Notes: generated by a model from the letters alone, not told the origin. A stretch of DNA of 64,000 nt from Klebsiella grimontii (GCF_900200035.1 NZ_FZTC01000012.1:1-64000); one strand, 5' to 3'; shown: positions 31,274-41,593, counted from the stretch's first letter. Made by a program: numbers and translations.

Positions 31274-32155
31274 ATGAAAAAATTAAGTAGTACTATTATA
31301 TTCCTCTCCGGATTTTTATTCGCTACCTCTTCATTCGCAAATGAAACGTATGATTTAAAATGTACGCTCGATGATGGTGATCAGATGATGGTTAGTCATG
31401 TCAGCGATACGGTTTACATCGCATTTTTGGCTCCCGGAGACGATCCTGATGAAGGCGGTTCGGTCATTAAACTCGATGTTTCATCAGGTGGTGTTAAGCA
31501 AGAATTAACAGAGCCGGGTATGAAATATCCATATTTTACACTAACCGGAACAGATGAAGAGATCGATGGGAAGATCATTGTTGATTATAACACTGATGAA
31601 AACTCTAAAATCTCAGCTTCCTTTGCACAAATCGATAGTAAAGGGAATAACATCGCGAAAAATTACTGCAAACCGGACACTATTAAAGCAAGGAATGGAC
31701 TAACTGAAAAAGGTATTATTGCTGTCAAAAATTCCGCTGATACCGCCAGCACCAATGTCTCCTCCAAAGATTTATTCAAATTATCTGTGTCTCAGAAGTA
31801 TCGCGACTACAGTTCAGTAAGAGTATATTTCTGGAAGTACCAATTAATTAGCAATGTTGACGATCTTAAAATTCAAAAAATTACCGTTAACAGAGGCCAT
31901 TGCTTGATTAATGAAAAGAAAATCACTTATACCACAAGAGTTCAAGATCAGAACACTCTTAACCGTATTGTTAATGGTAGAAAAGCCAAACAGATTACGG
32001 AGGACAACGAAGTTCCAAGAACCAGTTGGGATCTTAATTATAGCGATGTTTACTACTTTACGGTTACGACTGATAGCGATTATGGAAGATGCAGGCCTCA
32101 AGAGGTTGTGATTGAAACTAATAAAGGTAGTTCGAGTTTTACTTGGGATATTTAA
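31274..32155 (+). CDS. Secreted protein (unknown)
   Basis: A 293-residue protein with a clear Sec signal peptide (about 1-22, SSFA-NET) and a strong AAAGGAGATA ribosome site. The first half (about 23-135) is acidic with a beta-rich look (DLKCTLDDGDQMMVSHVSD). The second half (about 155-293) is a separate Tyr/Val-rich beta domain with two Cys (RGHCLIN and GRCRPQEV) that may pair. I do not recognise either. AT-rich, like its neighbours. Confidence 0.65.
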   Translation: MKKLSSTIIFLSGFLFATSSFANETYDLKCTLDDGDQMMVSHVSDTVYIAFLAPGDDPDEGGSVIKLDVSSGGVKQELTEPGMKYPYFTLTGTDEEIDGKIIVDYNTDENSKISASFAQIDSKGNNIAKNYCKPDTIKARNGLTEKGIIAVKNSADTASTNVSSKDLFKLSVSQKYRDYSSVRVYFWKYQLISNVDDLKIQKITVNRGHCLINEKKITYTTRVQDQNTLNRIVNGRKAKQITEDNEVPRTSWDLNYSDVYYFTVTTDSDYGRCRPQEVVIETNKGSSSFTWDI

Positions 32156-32525
32156 TCCAGTAAATATTTATCAGTTATGAGAAATTAAGAACGTTCTTGT
32201 GCGCTACCTGCCTCCATTGGCAGGTAGCGATGTCTATTAATTATTATTTAATAAAACATATAATCCCTCATCACTTCATAATAAAAAATGCTAGTAGAGA
32301 CCGCAAATTAATCATTATATATACTTAGATCAGGTTGCTTTACAACACATGTAAGCACTCAAGTTGAGATAACCCTAGAGACCTTTCTAAGTAGTGAAGC
32401 CCCTTCTCAGCAAAGATCGAACTTTACACTCTGGCACAATAACCGTAGGGGGAATATCATACCCAAAACATTTGGTGATGCTTACGCATCAGGATGATGT
32501 TGTGTCCTCCGAAAGGGAATAATTT
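32156..32525 (+). other. AT-rich gap before the large NTPase gene
   Basis: A weak hairpin (GCTACCTGCC...GGCAGGTAGC, 32200-32229) lies 45 bp after the secreted-protein stop and may be a terminator. The rest probably holds the promoter of the next gene. No coding sequence seen. Confidence 0.5.
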
Positions 32526-35500
32526 ATGAGTATTGCAGGCATACGTTCCAATCGCGGTGATGGATATCAAACCTTAGTGGCGTTTGATTGGGCCTTGAAG
32601 GTTTTATCAGATCCAGACTTTCTATGGCTGGAAGTCGATTCGATAAGCTACTCCGTTGATGATGTCGTCGTAGGAAAAGCGGATGGAAGCGTGATCGTCT
32701 GTCAATGCAAAAAAAATCAAACCGATTTTAAGGCCTGGACGATAGCTGATCTTGGCGATGAGCTGGATAAGGCCTTTCATCTGCTAGCGAACACTCCTAC
32801 AGCTAATGTTCGTTTCATTTCCCGAAATAACTTTGGCGACCTTGCAAAACTCAAAGAACACAGCTCTTCTCAACCAGACGAAAAGAGTTACCGACTAAGC
32901 CTAGGAAAAGCACAACAGCAATTGGATGAAACTTTGTCGAGCCAACTTGCGAAAATTACCTCAAGGCTTTCAACATTTGAATTCTTGCGTCGAACAAATT
33001 TTGTGGTTACTGATGAATTAGATCAGATGGAGCAGGAACTGCGGGGACAGTTACGACGTGTAGTGAGTAACCCAGACACTGCTTTCAATGCACTCTGGGT
33101 AAGCCTAGATAGGTTGGGTGCGCGTATGGAAGGTCCGAGTGTATCTACTGCTGCGCAACATCGTTTAACGAAAAAAGATCTCCATGCCCTTATCCAGCAA
33201 GCTGGGTCTATGCTAGTTCCCCCCATGAATCTTACAGAAGTACTTCGTTCTTTTTCCAGTACTTCTGCTATAGGTAGGTCCTGGCGACGAGATATTGCAG
33301 GACAGCGGCTCGCTAACCCTATTCTGGATGAATTATTAGCTGCGATTGATGCCAAAACACGTTCAATCCTACTTACAGGCCTCCCCGGTTCAGGGAAAAC
33401 CTGTGTGATGCTTGCATTACAAGAAGCATTGGAAAAGCGCGCAATAAGCCGTTCAGATATTGTCCCTTTATTTATTCAGTCACGCGAATTCGCCAGTCTG
33501 GCAACATCAGAGGAGCGCCAAGCTCAGGGTTTAGCACAACAATGGGTAGAAAAAGCAGCAAGACTGGCTGAAGACACTCATGTAATAGTACTCATTGATT
33601 CTTTAGATGTACTGTCTATAGCTCGTGAACATCGGGTTTTGCAGTACTTTCTTGCACAGATCGACCGTCTGCTCTTGATCCCTAATATTACTATAGTTAC
33701 CGCTTGCCGCGACTTCGACAGACATTACGACAAACAAATTGCCGAACGGCATTGGGATTGTGAATTAAAGTGCCGACCATTGAATTGGGATACAGAGATT
33801 GCACCTTTACTTGATGTACATGGAATTACAACTAATACTATAGACGCTGTTACACGCGAGTTGATACGCAATCCCCGAGAGTTAGCGCTGTTTGTCGAAC
33901 TGGCCCAACGAGGCGGCAGTTTCAATGTCGTGACCAGCCAGGAATTGGCTCAACGCTATCTTGATACGATTGTGCTTGCTAATGATGAACTAGGGGATGT
34001 TGCTATACAAGCGATTGAGGCGATTGCCTCTGAAATGTTGCGCATACGAAGCCTGGTAGTGCCACATCAACGTTTCTCTGCCTCTCAAGATATACAGAGG
34101 AAGCTATGTAGCCTTAATGTATTACAGGAAACTCAAGATGGGAAACTAACGTTTGGTCATCAAACTTTATTGGACGTACTTGTCATAAGTAAGGCTATGC
34201 GTAATGGCATTACATTGAATGATTTCATAAGCGATTTATCACCAGTTCCATTTGTACGTCCGAGCATACGTAGTTTTATCGCTCAACTAGCGCTGGGAGA
34301 ACGCCGTGAGTTCAGAAAACAACTCAGGGCTGTATTAACAGGGAACACCGCATTTCACATTAAACGTCTAATAGCCGAGTCTTTTGCAGAACAAAAACCC
34401 CAGAATGAAGACTGGCCATTTATTCGCGATTTGCGTGAGAAACAGTATGATGTTTTCCAGGTGATTTACACTGCTGGGCGTTCTATCGAATGGCATCATT
34501 TCTGGCTTGACTTCCTTATTCCCCATTTAAAAATGATCAAAGATGCCGAGGGGATGAGGAGGCATGCCTACCGTATTAATCAATGGAACAATATTGACAC
34601 TAGTGGCGTAGTCTCATTTTGGATAGAAGTACTAGACTTTGATTGGCTTGGTGAAAATGGAATTGCGGATCAACTGTCGATGCGACTGTCAGACATTAAT
34701 CCTGAGAATATGGCTATTATCATTCCATTATTAGAAAAATTACTTAAAATGCCACGTTCTGAACATAATTCTCTTGGTTGGGTCGTTGCAAACAGTGTAA
34801 TAGCAGGAGCTGTGGATGATGATTTTCTCTGGAGCTATATTGCGGGCGATATCGAAGATGAGGATGTATTAGAATTTAGATTCAATGGCAAACTACGTTG
34901 CCAGCCTCATAAATTTGGGAATGGAAATGAAAAGTTTCTAAATCAGCGCATGGAACAATCCGGTGCTTTACTGGACTTAGCCTTAGGATCTATTGAGCAC
35001 TGGAGCCAAGTACGCACATCCCGTTACGATAAATCACGATTAAGTTATAGAAATGGGTTTCTAAACAAAACCTCTTACGAAACTACTCATAGCCAGCGAG
35101 ATATGTACCATACAGACAGTACAGAGGCATTATTTAATGCTGTTGAGGCAGGTATTATTCATCACGCAATAAAAAATTCAGACTGGTGGAGAAAAAACCG
35201 TGAACGTCTTTGTTTTAACCACGAAGGTGCATTACTCTACTTCGGTATTATTGCCTGTACGATTGCACCTGACGCTAATATTGATTTAATAGGTCGTATG
35301 TTATGCGATCACGATATGCTAGAGTTCAAGCTTTCTTTTGAACTAGGTAAGTTAATACAGTCGGCATTTAATTCCCTACCTACCCGGGTTCAAGATTCAA
35401 TCATGGATAATATATTAACCATTAGAAATGAATATGTTTCCGGTAAGCCTAGATTATGGAAATTAAGGGCGCAAGCTGAATTTATTGTATCGATACCTTG

Positions 35501-37103
35501 CTATCTACGTTCCAGTGAATTACAGAAAAGATTGGATGAATATGAAAAAATAACTGGGACGTTCACACGTGAGCCTCATATCCATTCACAAGGTGGTTGG
35601 GTTAGAGCCCCCTTCTCATATGATGTTTTTATAGGTGTCAGCAACAAGGCGATACTGAAACTGCTATCTCATTATGCTGGACATACTCAACGAGAATGGG
35701 ATGACTTTCTTATTGGAGGAGAAGAAGAAGTGGGCGGGGAATTGCGGGAGGCATCGTCACGCCAGCCCTTACGCTTCCTTAACTTTTTATCCAGCTACTG
35801 GATTGATATTTCAATAAAATTCCGCGATAACATAATGAGTGGAGTTGCGAATTATCTGGCATATCGCTATGGAAATTTAAATCCCAATAAAACATGGGAG
35901 CCTCTTGAAGAACCTAATGCATCACTTCTTGCAAGCAAGATTCTGGATGAATTGGAAAGACATCAAAGACATTGGCGATGCAATGCCTTTGCAGCTAAAG
36001 CGCTAGAAGCCTGCGCCAATGTCATACAAGACATACAAGAGGCAGAACGACTAATCTTCCTGACTATTGGCTTTGCAGGACTTAATGAGGTCGACCCAAT
36101 TGAGGGAGATTCTGTTGATTTGATTGCACTTGGAATTAATATGGTGAAAGGGGACATCACCGAAGCCTTGATGATTCTGGCAAATAATTTTTTAGAGCAA
36201 GGAAAAAAACTACCAAAATTGCTAGTTCCTACGTTAAAACGGTTTGCTGGCGATGAGCATCCTGCTATTCGTGCTTTAGTTTTGCAGCATTTACCATTTA
36301 TGCAAAGCAAGTCTTTTGATCTTGGCTGGAATTTGTTCCACTTAGCGATAAAAGATTTTAGTGGTCTTTGGAGTGTCGCTGAGAGATGTCTTTATTATTC
36401 TTACCATGCTCATTTTGAAATTGTTCAACCATTATTGGTTAGTATATACAATGATGGAGATGATAAGGATGTTGAAACATGGGGTCGTATTTCGGCTTTA
36501 TCAGCAATGACAGGACATACTAATTTTGATAAATTCATAAAAGACCTGAATACTTTAGACAAAAAAGAAGCCTGGTTGGGTGCGGCTCATGTTTGGACAA
36601 ATAGAGAAAATATTCGTCAACATAATGAGCAGTGCCTAAAAGGAATTGAAGCAGGTTTAAAAACAAATAGTCCACACGCCATCGAGGTAGCGAAGCAATT
36701 AGATCATATATTTGATGATAGCGAAGGAGTAATCTATGTACCATTAGAAATAGTAGATCTCTGTTTTTCTGTTTTTAAAAATAATAGTAACACTGATGAG
36801 AGCAAACAATATCAGTTCTATAGGTTTCATGAATGGCTTAATGCAATTTCACTACACGATCCAGAACTAGCCTTGTCAGCCACGGAAAAATATCTAACCT
36901 TTTCCCGTCATAGCAGACAATATCTGTATGATCACCATAACAGCCTTACTCAGTTGATGACCCGACTTTTCGCTGAAGCAGAAGAACGCGAAGAATCAGA
37001 TCAAGGAATAATGTTAGAACGCGTAGTGGCAGTACAAGACATACTTCTTGCTCTAGGTGTAGAAGGTGTAGCAGATTGGTTAAAGGCGGCGGAGCGACCA
37101 TGA
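32526..37103 (+). CDS. Cap4-like nuclease / STAND-type NTPase fusion, probable anti-phage defence
   Basis: A 1525-residue three-part protein. Residues 1-110 look like a PD-(D/E)xK dsDNA-nuclease domain of the Cap4/DUF4297 kind: GDGYQTLVAFDWAL, then acidic residues near 36-46 and Q60-C-K62 in VIVCQCKKN. Residues about 265-480 are a P-loop NTPase with Walker A GLPGSGKT (285-292), Walker B VIVLIDSLD (Asp358) and sensor TACRDFD. The long rest (about 480-1525) is helical and repeat-like with no membrane segment, as in the target-sensing arm of Avs and bNACHT proteins. Inference: it recognises a phage protein and cuts DNA. It is shorter than Avs3 and the Walker B lacks the NACHT Glu. GAAAGGGAAT precedes the start. 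Confidence 0.75.
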   Translation: MSIAGIRSNRGDGYQTLVAFDWALKVLSDPDFLWLEVDSISYSVDDVVVGKADGSVIVCQCKKNQTDFKAWTIADLGDELDKAFHLLANTPTANVRFISRNNFGDLAKLKEHSSSQPDEKSYRLSLGKAQQQLDETLSSQLAKITSRLSTFEFLRRTNFVVTDELDQMEQELRGQLRRVVSNPDTAFNALWVSLDRLGARMEGPSVSTAAQHRLTKKDLHALIQQAGSMLVPPMNLTEVLRSFSSTSAIGRSWRRDIAGQRLANPILDELLAAIDAKTRSILLTGLPGSGKTCVMLALQEALEKRAISRSDIVPLFIQSREFASLATSEERQAQGLAQQWVEKAARLAEDTHVIVLIDSLDVLSIAREHRVLQYFLAQIDRLLLIPNITIVTACRDFDRHYDKQIAERHWDCELKCRPLNWDTEIAPLLDVHGITTNTIDAVTRELIRNPRELALFVELAQRGGSFNVVTSQELAQRYLDTIVLANDELGDVAIQAIEAIASEMLRIRSLVVPHQRFSASQDIQRKLCSLNVLQETQDGKLTFGHQTLLDVLVISKAMRNGITLNDFISDLSPVPFVRPSIRSFIAQLALGERREFRKQLRAVLTGNTAFHIKRLIAESFAEQKPQNEDWPFIRDLREKQYDVFQVIYTAGRSIEWHHFWLDFLIPHLKMIKDAEGMRRHAYRINQWNNIDTSGVVSFWIEVLDFDWLGENGIADQLSMRLSDINPENMAIIIPLLEKLLKMPRSEHNSLGWVVANSVIAGAVDDDFLWSYIAGDIEDEDVLEFRFNGKLRCQPHKFGNGNEKFLNQRMEQSGALLDLALGSIEHWSQVRTSRYDKSRLSYRNGFLNKTSYETTHSQRDMYHTDSTEALFNAVEAGIIHHAIKNSDWWRKNRERLCFNHEGALLYFGIIACTIAPDANIDLIGRMLCDHDMLEFKLSFELGKLIQSAFNSLPTRVQDSIMDNILTIRNEYVSGKPRLWKLRAQAEFIVSIPCYLRSSELQKRLDEYEKITGTFTREPHIHSQGGWVRAPFSYDVFIGVSNKAILKLLSHYAGHTQREWDDFLIGGEEEVGGELREASSRQPLRFLNFLSSYWIDISIKFRDNIMSGVANYLAYRYGNLNPNKTWEPLEEPNASLLASKILDELERHQRHWRCNAFAAKALEACANVIQDIQEAERLIFLTIGFAGLNEVDPIEGDSVDLIALGINMVKGDITEALMILANNFLEQGKKLPKLLVPTLKRFAGDEHPAIRALVLQHLPFMQSKSFDLGWNLFHLAIKDFSGLWSVAERCLYYSYHAHFEIVQPLLVSIYNDGDDKDVETWGRISALSAMTGHTNFDKFIKDLNTLDKKEAWLGAAHVWTNRENIRQHNEQCLKGIEAGLKTNSPHAIEVAKQLDHIFDDSEGVIYVPLEIVDLCFSVFKNNSNTDESKQYQFYRFHEWLNAISLHDPELALSATEKYLTFSRHSRQYLYDHHNSLTQLMTRLFAEAEEREESDQGIMLERVVAVQDILLALGVEGVADWLKAAERP

Positions 37104-37696
37104 TGTTAATGGTGCATATTAGAACTCAAATATACACCTGTAAATTGTATTAGCTCAGATTTTACCTAACACAGCTATGGCACAGATCTAAACCTAATCT
37201 GACAGGCAGCTCAGTGCCAGGAGCGGAAGTTAACAGGACTGGATCGTAGTAGAGTCACATTAGTAGCAATATTCACTTTTAAAACATGATTTAGCGGAAT
37301 AACGTGAAAAGGAGTTGTTGATAAAAGCAGAACTGATTAACTATATAAGGGCGGATTGCCTATAGGAAAATATAGTGCACTGAAAAATATTGCCGATGGA
37401 ATTCTCGCAATTCTCTGTCAGGAAAGGATGATAGAGGATCTTCATAGAGATCAATTAATTAGTTCAAAAAAAGCTATTACTACAGATATTACTTCATCAA
37501 TCTGCTGATGCCTAGTTAAAATTTGGCAGGGCTTGGAGTAACAAAAAAATGAACACTCTCAAGAATGTTCATAATTCTGCTGCTCGCTATACCCTCGAGT
37601 CTGACTACCTTTGCCAAACATTAACTTCGGATGAAACCACTACATTGAAACGAGGAATAGAGCTAAAATATCTCAAAGGATTACGTTTATCGTACA
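37104..37696 (+). other. Gap with degenerate short reading frames
   Basis: About 590 bp after the large NTPase gene. Short open stretches in two frames (37330-37510, including a stretch that reads GKYSALKNIADGILAILCQE) look like the remains of a small gene broken by stops and frame changes. I cannot name it. Confidence 0.35.
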
Positions 37697-37704
37697 TCAA
37701 TTAG
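37549..37704 (+). CDS. Possible small protein (51 aa), unknown
   Basis: An open frame starting MNTLKNVHNSAARYTLES with GGAG ten bases upstream. Its stop overlaps the 3' end of the convergent DUF6602-like gene. It could be the end of a decayed gene rather than a real one. Confidence 0.25.
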   Translation: MNTLKNVHNSAARYTLESDYLCQTLTSDETTTLKRGIELKYLKGLRLSYIN

Positions 37705-38866
37705 ACATTAATTCATCAACTGTGAAGTCGGGGTTATCTTCAAAGTCATCATTATTAATACTTTCTGAATCAATAGCATATTGATTACTATCAATCTCAA
37801 TATAAAATGCTTGAAATGTATTTACATCACCAGTAGGACTGTTATCATCATCCCAAATTATTTTAAGTGGTGGTTTGTTCTTTGGATTGTATTCATATAT
37901 AACCCTTGATAGATCATCTATTTTTTCCGAACCCAATGGAATTGCGCCAAAATAATTTTTATAATGTTGTTCTAATGTAACCATTTTTGAATCTTTAACA
38001 ATTCTATCGATGGCTGACAATGTTAGGCGTTTAACTACCTCCATCTCCTTATCTTCATGTTTCATTATTAATTTGTCATGTTTTCTAACTTTGTATTCAC
38101 CGACCCTTGAAGGCATATCAAAATATGAACGAAGATTAAGGTTAGGTTGAGTTATTGTATTTAACTCATCAAGATATTGCATATAAAAACGCAGAAGGGT
38201 ATGCCTACCTGTTGATCTCGAGTACGAAAGATCATTATATTCTTGTGGTAAATCATACTGATTGAAATCTTTTCTAATCCGGCTATTAGGCCCTACAATC
38301 CCTAAACCGAGAACTACAACGAAATCCGGTCTCAGATTAATATCATCTAACTCCCTATCTAACTCCTTGACTTGTTTAGCAATAGCTTCGAGACTTCTGT
38401 TCGATGCATAGGCAAATATTGCAGTTACAGGAACTACTGGGTGCAAACCTACTCTCATGCCTGGTGATGGCGAATTAGAAAAGCCTTTTGTGGGAACCAT
38501 TTTTTTCAAACTTGCAATGTTTTTATATGCATCTCTTAACTCTTCGCTATCAAGATGAGATTTCATGCTAATTGCCCCAAAGACACTTTCCCTGGGATAT
38601 ATAGAATGGGAGTCAGATTTTAAAAATAATGGGCAGTGATCCTTGTCAAAAATCACAATATCTAACTCTCCACTTATTTCATTTTCAGGTGAAATAACTT
38701 CACCTCGTCCTATACCATACTTTCCGGGAAGATATTCTTTGAGAAAACCTACAAAGGCATCTTCTCTATTATCACCTTTACCGCCATTATGTTTTATTTG
38801 AATTGTCTTTTGGAATTTAGCTGATAACTCCAAGCTTATAGCTTCAAATATTTTTCGTATGTCCAT
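37697..38866 (-). CDS. DUF6602-like protein with PD-(D/E)xK nuclease-type core
   Basis: A 389-residue cytoplasmic protein. The N-terminal 110 residues follow the DUF6602 pattern: Glu35 in NREDAFVGFL, then LPGKYGIGRGEVIS, GELDIVIFD (Asp69), YPRESVFGAISMKSHLD. This looks like a PD-(D/E)xK nuclease fold, but where relatives that I recall have E-x-K (IEVKS) this protein has S100-M-K102. The C-terminal two-thirds are of unknown fold. I use the ATG at 38866 because GGAG lies six bases upstream; the longer start coincides with that site. It is probably co-transcribed with the winged-helix gene upstream. A defence role is inference from family and place. Confidence 0.65.
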   Translation of the reverse strand: MDIRKIFEAISLELSAKFQKTIQIKHNGGKGDNREDAFVGFLKEYLPGKYGIGRGEVISPENEISGELDIVIFDKDHCPLFLKSDSHSIYPRESVFGAISMKSHLDSEELRDAYKNIASLKKMVPTKGFSNSPSPGMRVGLHPVVPVTAIFAYASNRSLEAIAKQVKELDRELDDINLRPDFVVVLGLGIVGPNSRIRKDFNQYDLPQEYNDLSYSRSTGRHTLLRFYMQYLDELNTITQPNLNLRSYFDMPSRVGEYKVRKHDKLIMKHEDKEMEVVKRLTLSAIDRIVKDSKMVTLEQHYKNYFGAIPLGSEKIDDLSRVIYEYNPKNKPPLKIIWDDDNSPTGDVNTFQAFYIEIDSNQYAIDSESINNDDFEDNPDFTVDELMSN

Positions 38867-38945
38867 GTATAACTCCATAAATTTCGATGAAAGTATTTCA
38901 TACAGCTATCAAAAATTAAAAATATTGATTCTCTCAAAAACAAAA

Positions 38946-39665
38946 TTATACTCCTCTAATTATTTCATCATAGCCATTTTCAATGTGTAATCCAATTATT
39001 TCTTCATGAAAATGGAAGCTAGGGCTAAAAATGAATATCAACATAATGAGAAACGGATTGTAGATACCCAATCCTGGCTCTGTTCCAAGATGCATCGCCA
39101 GCACATGTACGATAGCTTTATCCCAGCGGCAAGTTTTTGAACCAGCAGGAGTGTACACCGTTTTTAAGTGGTAAGGTTGCCCCTGAGTAGTGGGTATAAG
39201 ACCTTCGTTTGTACGTACCTGTAATCCGGCCTCGATCAGTTTTTTATTTACTTCTTGTGCAGATATGTAACCGAAGTAACATCCAATATCGGATGCAGAA
39301 AAAAATAGCTTATTTTCCAAGTACGTTTTGTGATCAAACTGATAGAGAGAATCTATATAATTATCTCTCTCTTTCATTGCCTTTTCTTCGGCCTGTTGTA
39401 TTTTAGTTATGATAGCCAACAGGATTTCGCATTTACCTACGATATCGTAATCGTGCAAAACCATAGCCATTGGCTTAATTTTTTCTATGAAATGTTCGGA
39501 TGACCATACTGAATAATGAGGTTCTTCGTTTTGCTCTTGTGTCTCAAAGTCGTTATCAAGATCAGTCCCCAAGTTATCATCATCGCTAACGTAATTAGCG
39601 TATTCCTTTTCATGGTAGGAGATGAGTTTTGTAAGCTCATGGTCTAGCTGTTGCCTGTAATCCAT
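38946..39665 (-). CDS. Winged-helix (antirepressor C-terminal type) protein
   Basis: A 239-residue protein with an acidic N-terminal half containing a coiled coil (about 70-115) and a C-terminal domain from about 122. That domain (SDIGCYFGYISAQEVNKKLIEAGLQ, then GLIPTTQGQPYHL and RWDKAIVHVL) resembles the DNA-binding winged helix at the end of phage antirepressor-like proteins. It lies 79 bp upstream of the DUF6602-like gene on the same strand and might regulate it. The last 40 residues are hydrophobic and unusual. Confidence 0.55.
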   Translation of the reverse strand: MDYRQQLDHELTKLISYHEKEYANYVSDDDNLGTDLDNDFETQEQNEEPHYSVWSSEHFIEKIKPMAMVLHDYDIVGKCEILLAIITKIQQAEEKAMKERDNYIDSLYQFDHKTYLENKLFFSASDIGCYFGYISAQEVNKKLIEAGLQVRTNEGLIPTTQGQPYHLKTVYTPAGSKTCRWDKAIVHVLAMHLGTEPGLGIYNPFLIMLIFIFSPSFHFHEEIIGLHIENGYDEIIRGV

Positions 39666-39733
39666 AGTGATAGTCTTTCTCTATATGTTATCTATCGAAT
39701 ATGAGCATTATGCCAAAGCCAGTAGCAGTTTTG

Positions 39734-39850
39734 CTATACAATATCAGCCAGTATCGATGCATTTTTCGGTTTGCTCGGCCTGCTGACGGTTGTATCTAAT
39801 ACTGGGGGGCTGGTCACAGCCGCCAGTGCCTTGAGTTTCTTTTCGTTCAT
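39734..39850 (-). CDS. Possible 38-aa small protein
   Basis: MNEKKLKALAAVTSPPVLDT begins a 38-codon frame with AGGTAA upstream, in the 339-bp gap between the winged-helix gene and yfjI. Composition is protein-like (Lys-rich start, Pro/Ser end), but no family is recognised. Confidence 0.25.
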   Translation of the reverse strand: MNEKKLKALAAVTSPPVLDTTVSRPSKPKNASILADIV

Positions 39851-40004
39851 AATTTACCTGTTTCGTTGTTGAACTGAACATATCAAAAACAGGCAGATAC
39901 ACAATTTAAATTACAGTCTCTGCTTTAATTCCCAAATTCCAATCCTCCCTGCTATTTACTGCTATTAATAGCAGTAAATAGCAGCTTCCAACTCCCTGAA
40001 AAAA

Positions 40005-41429
40005 TCAACTCCGATTTATCTCTATGATCTGATGAACACTCCCATTTACATTCCTCTCCTTGCAAATAGTAATATTCCCATACTCCTCTAGAATCTTTAA
40101 AGCCTTATTAAAACGCACACCATCTCTAAGCTGATATGGAGCATAGCGTCTGACATGTGTTTTAGCGACTCGGGTACACATGCCTCTTTGATTTATCGGT
40201 CCATTCAATAACCATTGATAGAGATTCCTTGCATCTTCTTCTCCTTTATCCATTCGTACCGTGAGTACTTTAACGACCTGATTATAATAATACTTAATAG
40301 CCTGAATGATATGTTCAAGCGTACCCTGACCTATTTCATCACCTTCAAACTCATAAAAGAAATGAATCAGCGTTGCCATTCTGACCGCATTCTCTGGAAT
40401 TTTAGAAAGTATTCCTGCTAAGGCTGAATGTTTATTTCTGTCTACGACTATTAGATTTTCAATTTCATTCTGAAAGATAGAAAATTTTTTCTCTGCCTCG
40501 GGTGAAAAACAAAGTGTCCTCGGTGATGCATTGCTGATAGTTAATTCTAATAGTTCGCTAATTCGTTGATGGAATTTATCTAGATTTAGGTTATCACACT
40601 TTATCCCGGAAGATTGCTGACGCTGTCCTTGAGTGGTTGTTGTGACTGACCACAAGCATCGAGCAAAAAATCCATTGCCAATGGCACGCTCACCTCTTTT
40701 TTTGAGAAAACCATTCAATTCATTTAACTGTGTTAAAACAAGAATAACAAAGCGGCTGTCATCGATAATCAAGCGATGGTCCTTGCGTTCAACGTCAAAA
40801 GGAACACCATCCCACAATTGATTAAATAACGGGGAATTACTCATCGCTCTTCCGTTTAATACTCCACCACCTTCATCAGATACCAGTCCAGCAGACCCAA
40901 TGTTTTCTGATAGACCTTTGAGTATGGCCTCATGGGTTGCATCGTTGTAAATCAGCTTAGGTAATTTAGGTGGCACTGGTTTCTCCAGGTAATGCTCCCG
41001 AAGCCTTTCTTGCTCACAGGTATTGTCTTTCCCTTGTTCTTCCTTCCTTCTGATAAGATTAAGTATTGATTTATTGATTGCCTGCCAGCCCAACAAGTTG
41101 GCCTCATACTCCTTGACCTTGTCGGAATACGCTTTCAAAGACTGCTTTTCAAACTTCAGTATGGGCTTCATGACCTGGTTGAAAACCGCCGTTTTTCGTT
41201 CTCCTGATTCTGCGATAATCACGTTATACAGGGAGACAGGACTTCTTCGTTCATCCTGATACTGAAACGCCACCAGAGCCTGAGATGCCAGTGACATAGC
41301 ACTCAGACATGTTCCCATGATCAACTCGACTGGTGCCTGCGTTCTGTCGTAAATGGCTTGCACAGCGTTGTTGAGTTGTCTGGGGAAATGTTGTAGTGGA
41401 TATTCACTATTTACAGAGGTATTATACAT
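40005..41429 (-). CDS. yfjI: YfjI family protein (DUF3987)
   Basis: A 474-residue protein of the DUF3987/YfjI family found in CP4-57 and related islands. The N-terminal part has a primase/helicase-associated P-loop-like region (VELIMGTCLSAMSLASQ, YNVIIAESGERKTAVFNQV, with a degenerate GESGxxKT-type loop) and LVSDEGGGVLNGRA as Walker B-like segment. The C-terminus (about 395-474) looks like a winged helix. It is thought to belong to the element's replication module, but its activity is not proven. Confidence 0.85.
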   Translation of the reverse strand: MYNTSVNSEYPLQHFPRQLNNAVQAIYDRTQAPVELIMGTCLSAMSLASQALVAFQYQDERRSPVSLYNVIIAESGERKTAVFNQVMKPILKFEKQSLKAYSDKVKEYEANLLGWQAINKSILNLIRRKEEQGKDNTCEQERLREHYLEKPVPPKLPKLIYNDATHEAILKGLSENIGSAGLVSDEGGGVLNGRAMSNSPLFNQLWDGVPFDVERKDHRLIIDDSRFVILVLTQLNELNGFLKKRGERAIGNGFFARCLWSVTTTTQGQRQQSSGIKCDNLNLDKFHQRISELLELTISNASPRTLCFSPEAEKKFSIFQNEIENLIVVDRNKHSALAGILSKIPENAVRMATLIHFFYEFEGDEIGQGTLEHIIQAIKYYYNQVVKVLTVRMDKGEEDARNLYQWLLNGPINQRGMCTRVAKTHVRRYAPYQLRDGVRFNKALKILEEYGNITICKERNVNGSVHQIIEINRS

Positions 41430-41593
41430 ATTAATCTCCTGTTCAATTAATCGACATAAAAAGCGACAGGAGCAACTTACTTTTATTTTTTTACTTTGAG
41501 AAGGGCATAACCTTCAATTAGATTTCTTCGGACTTAATTAGTTTCATATTATAATTTCCAGCCTACTGACGTCTCGAATTTTATATAATCCTA

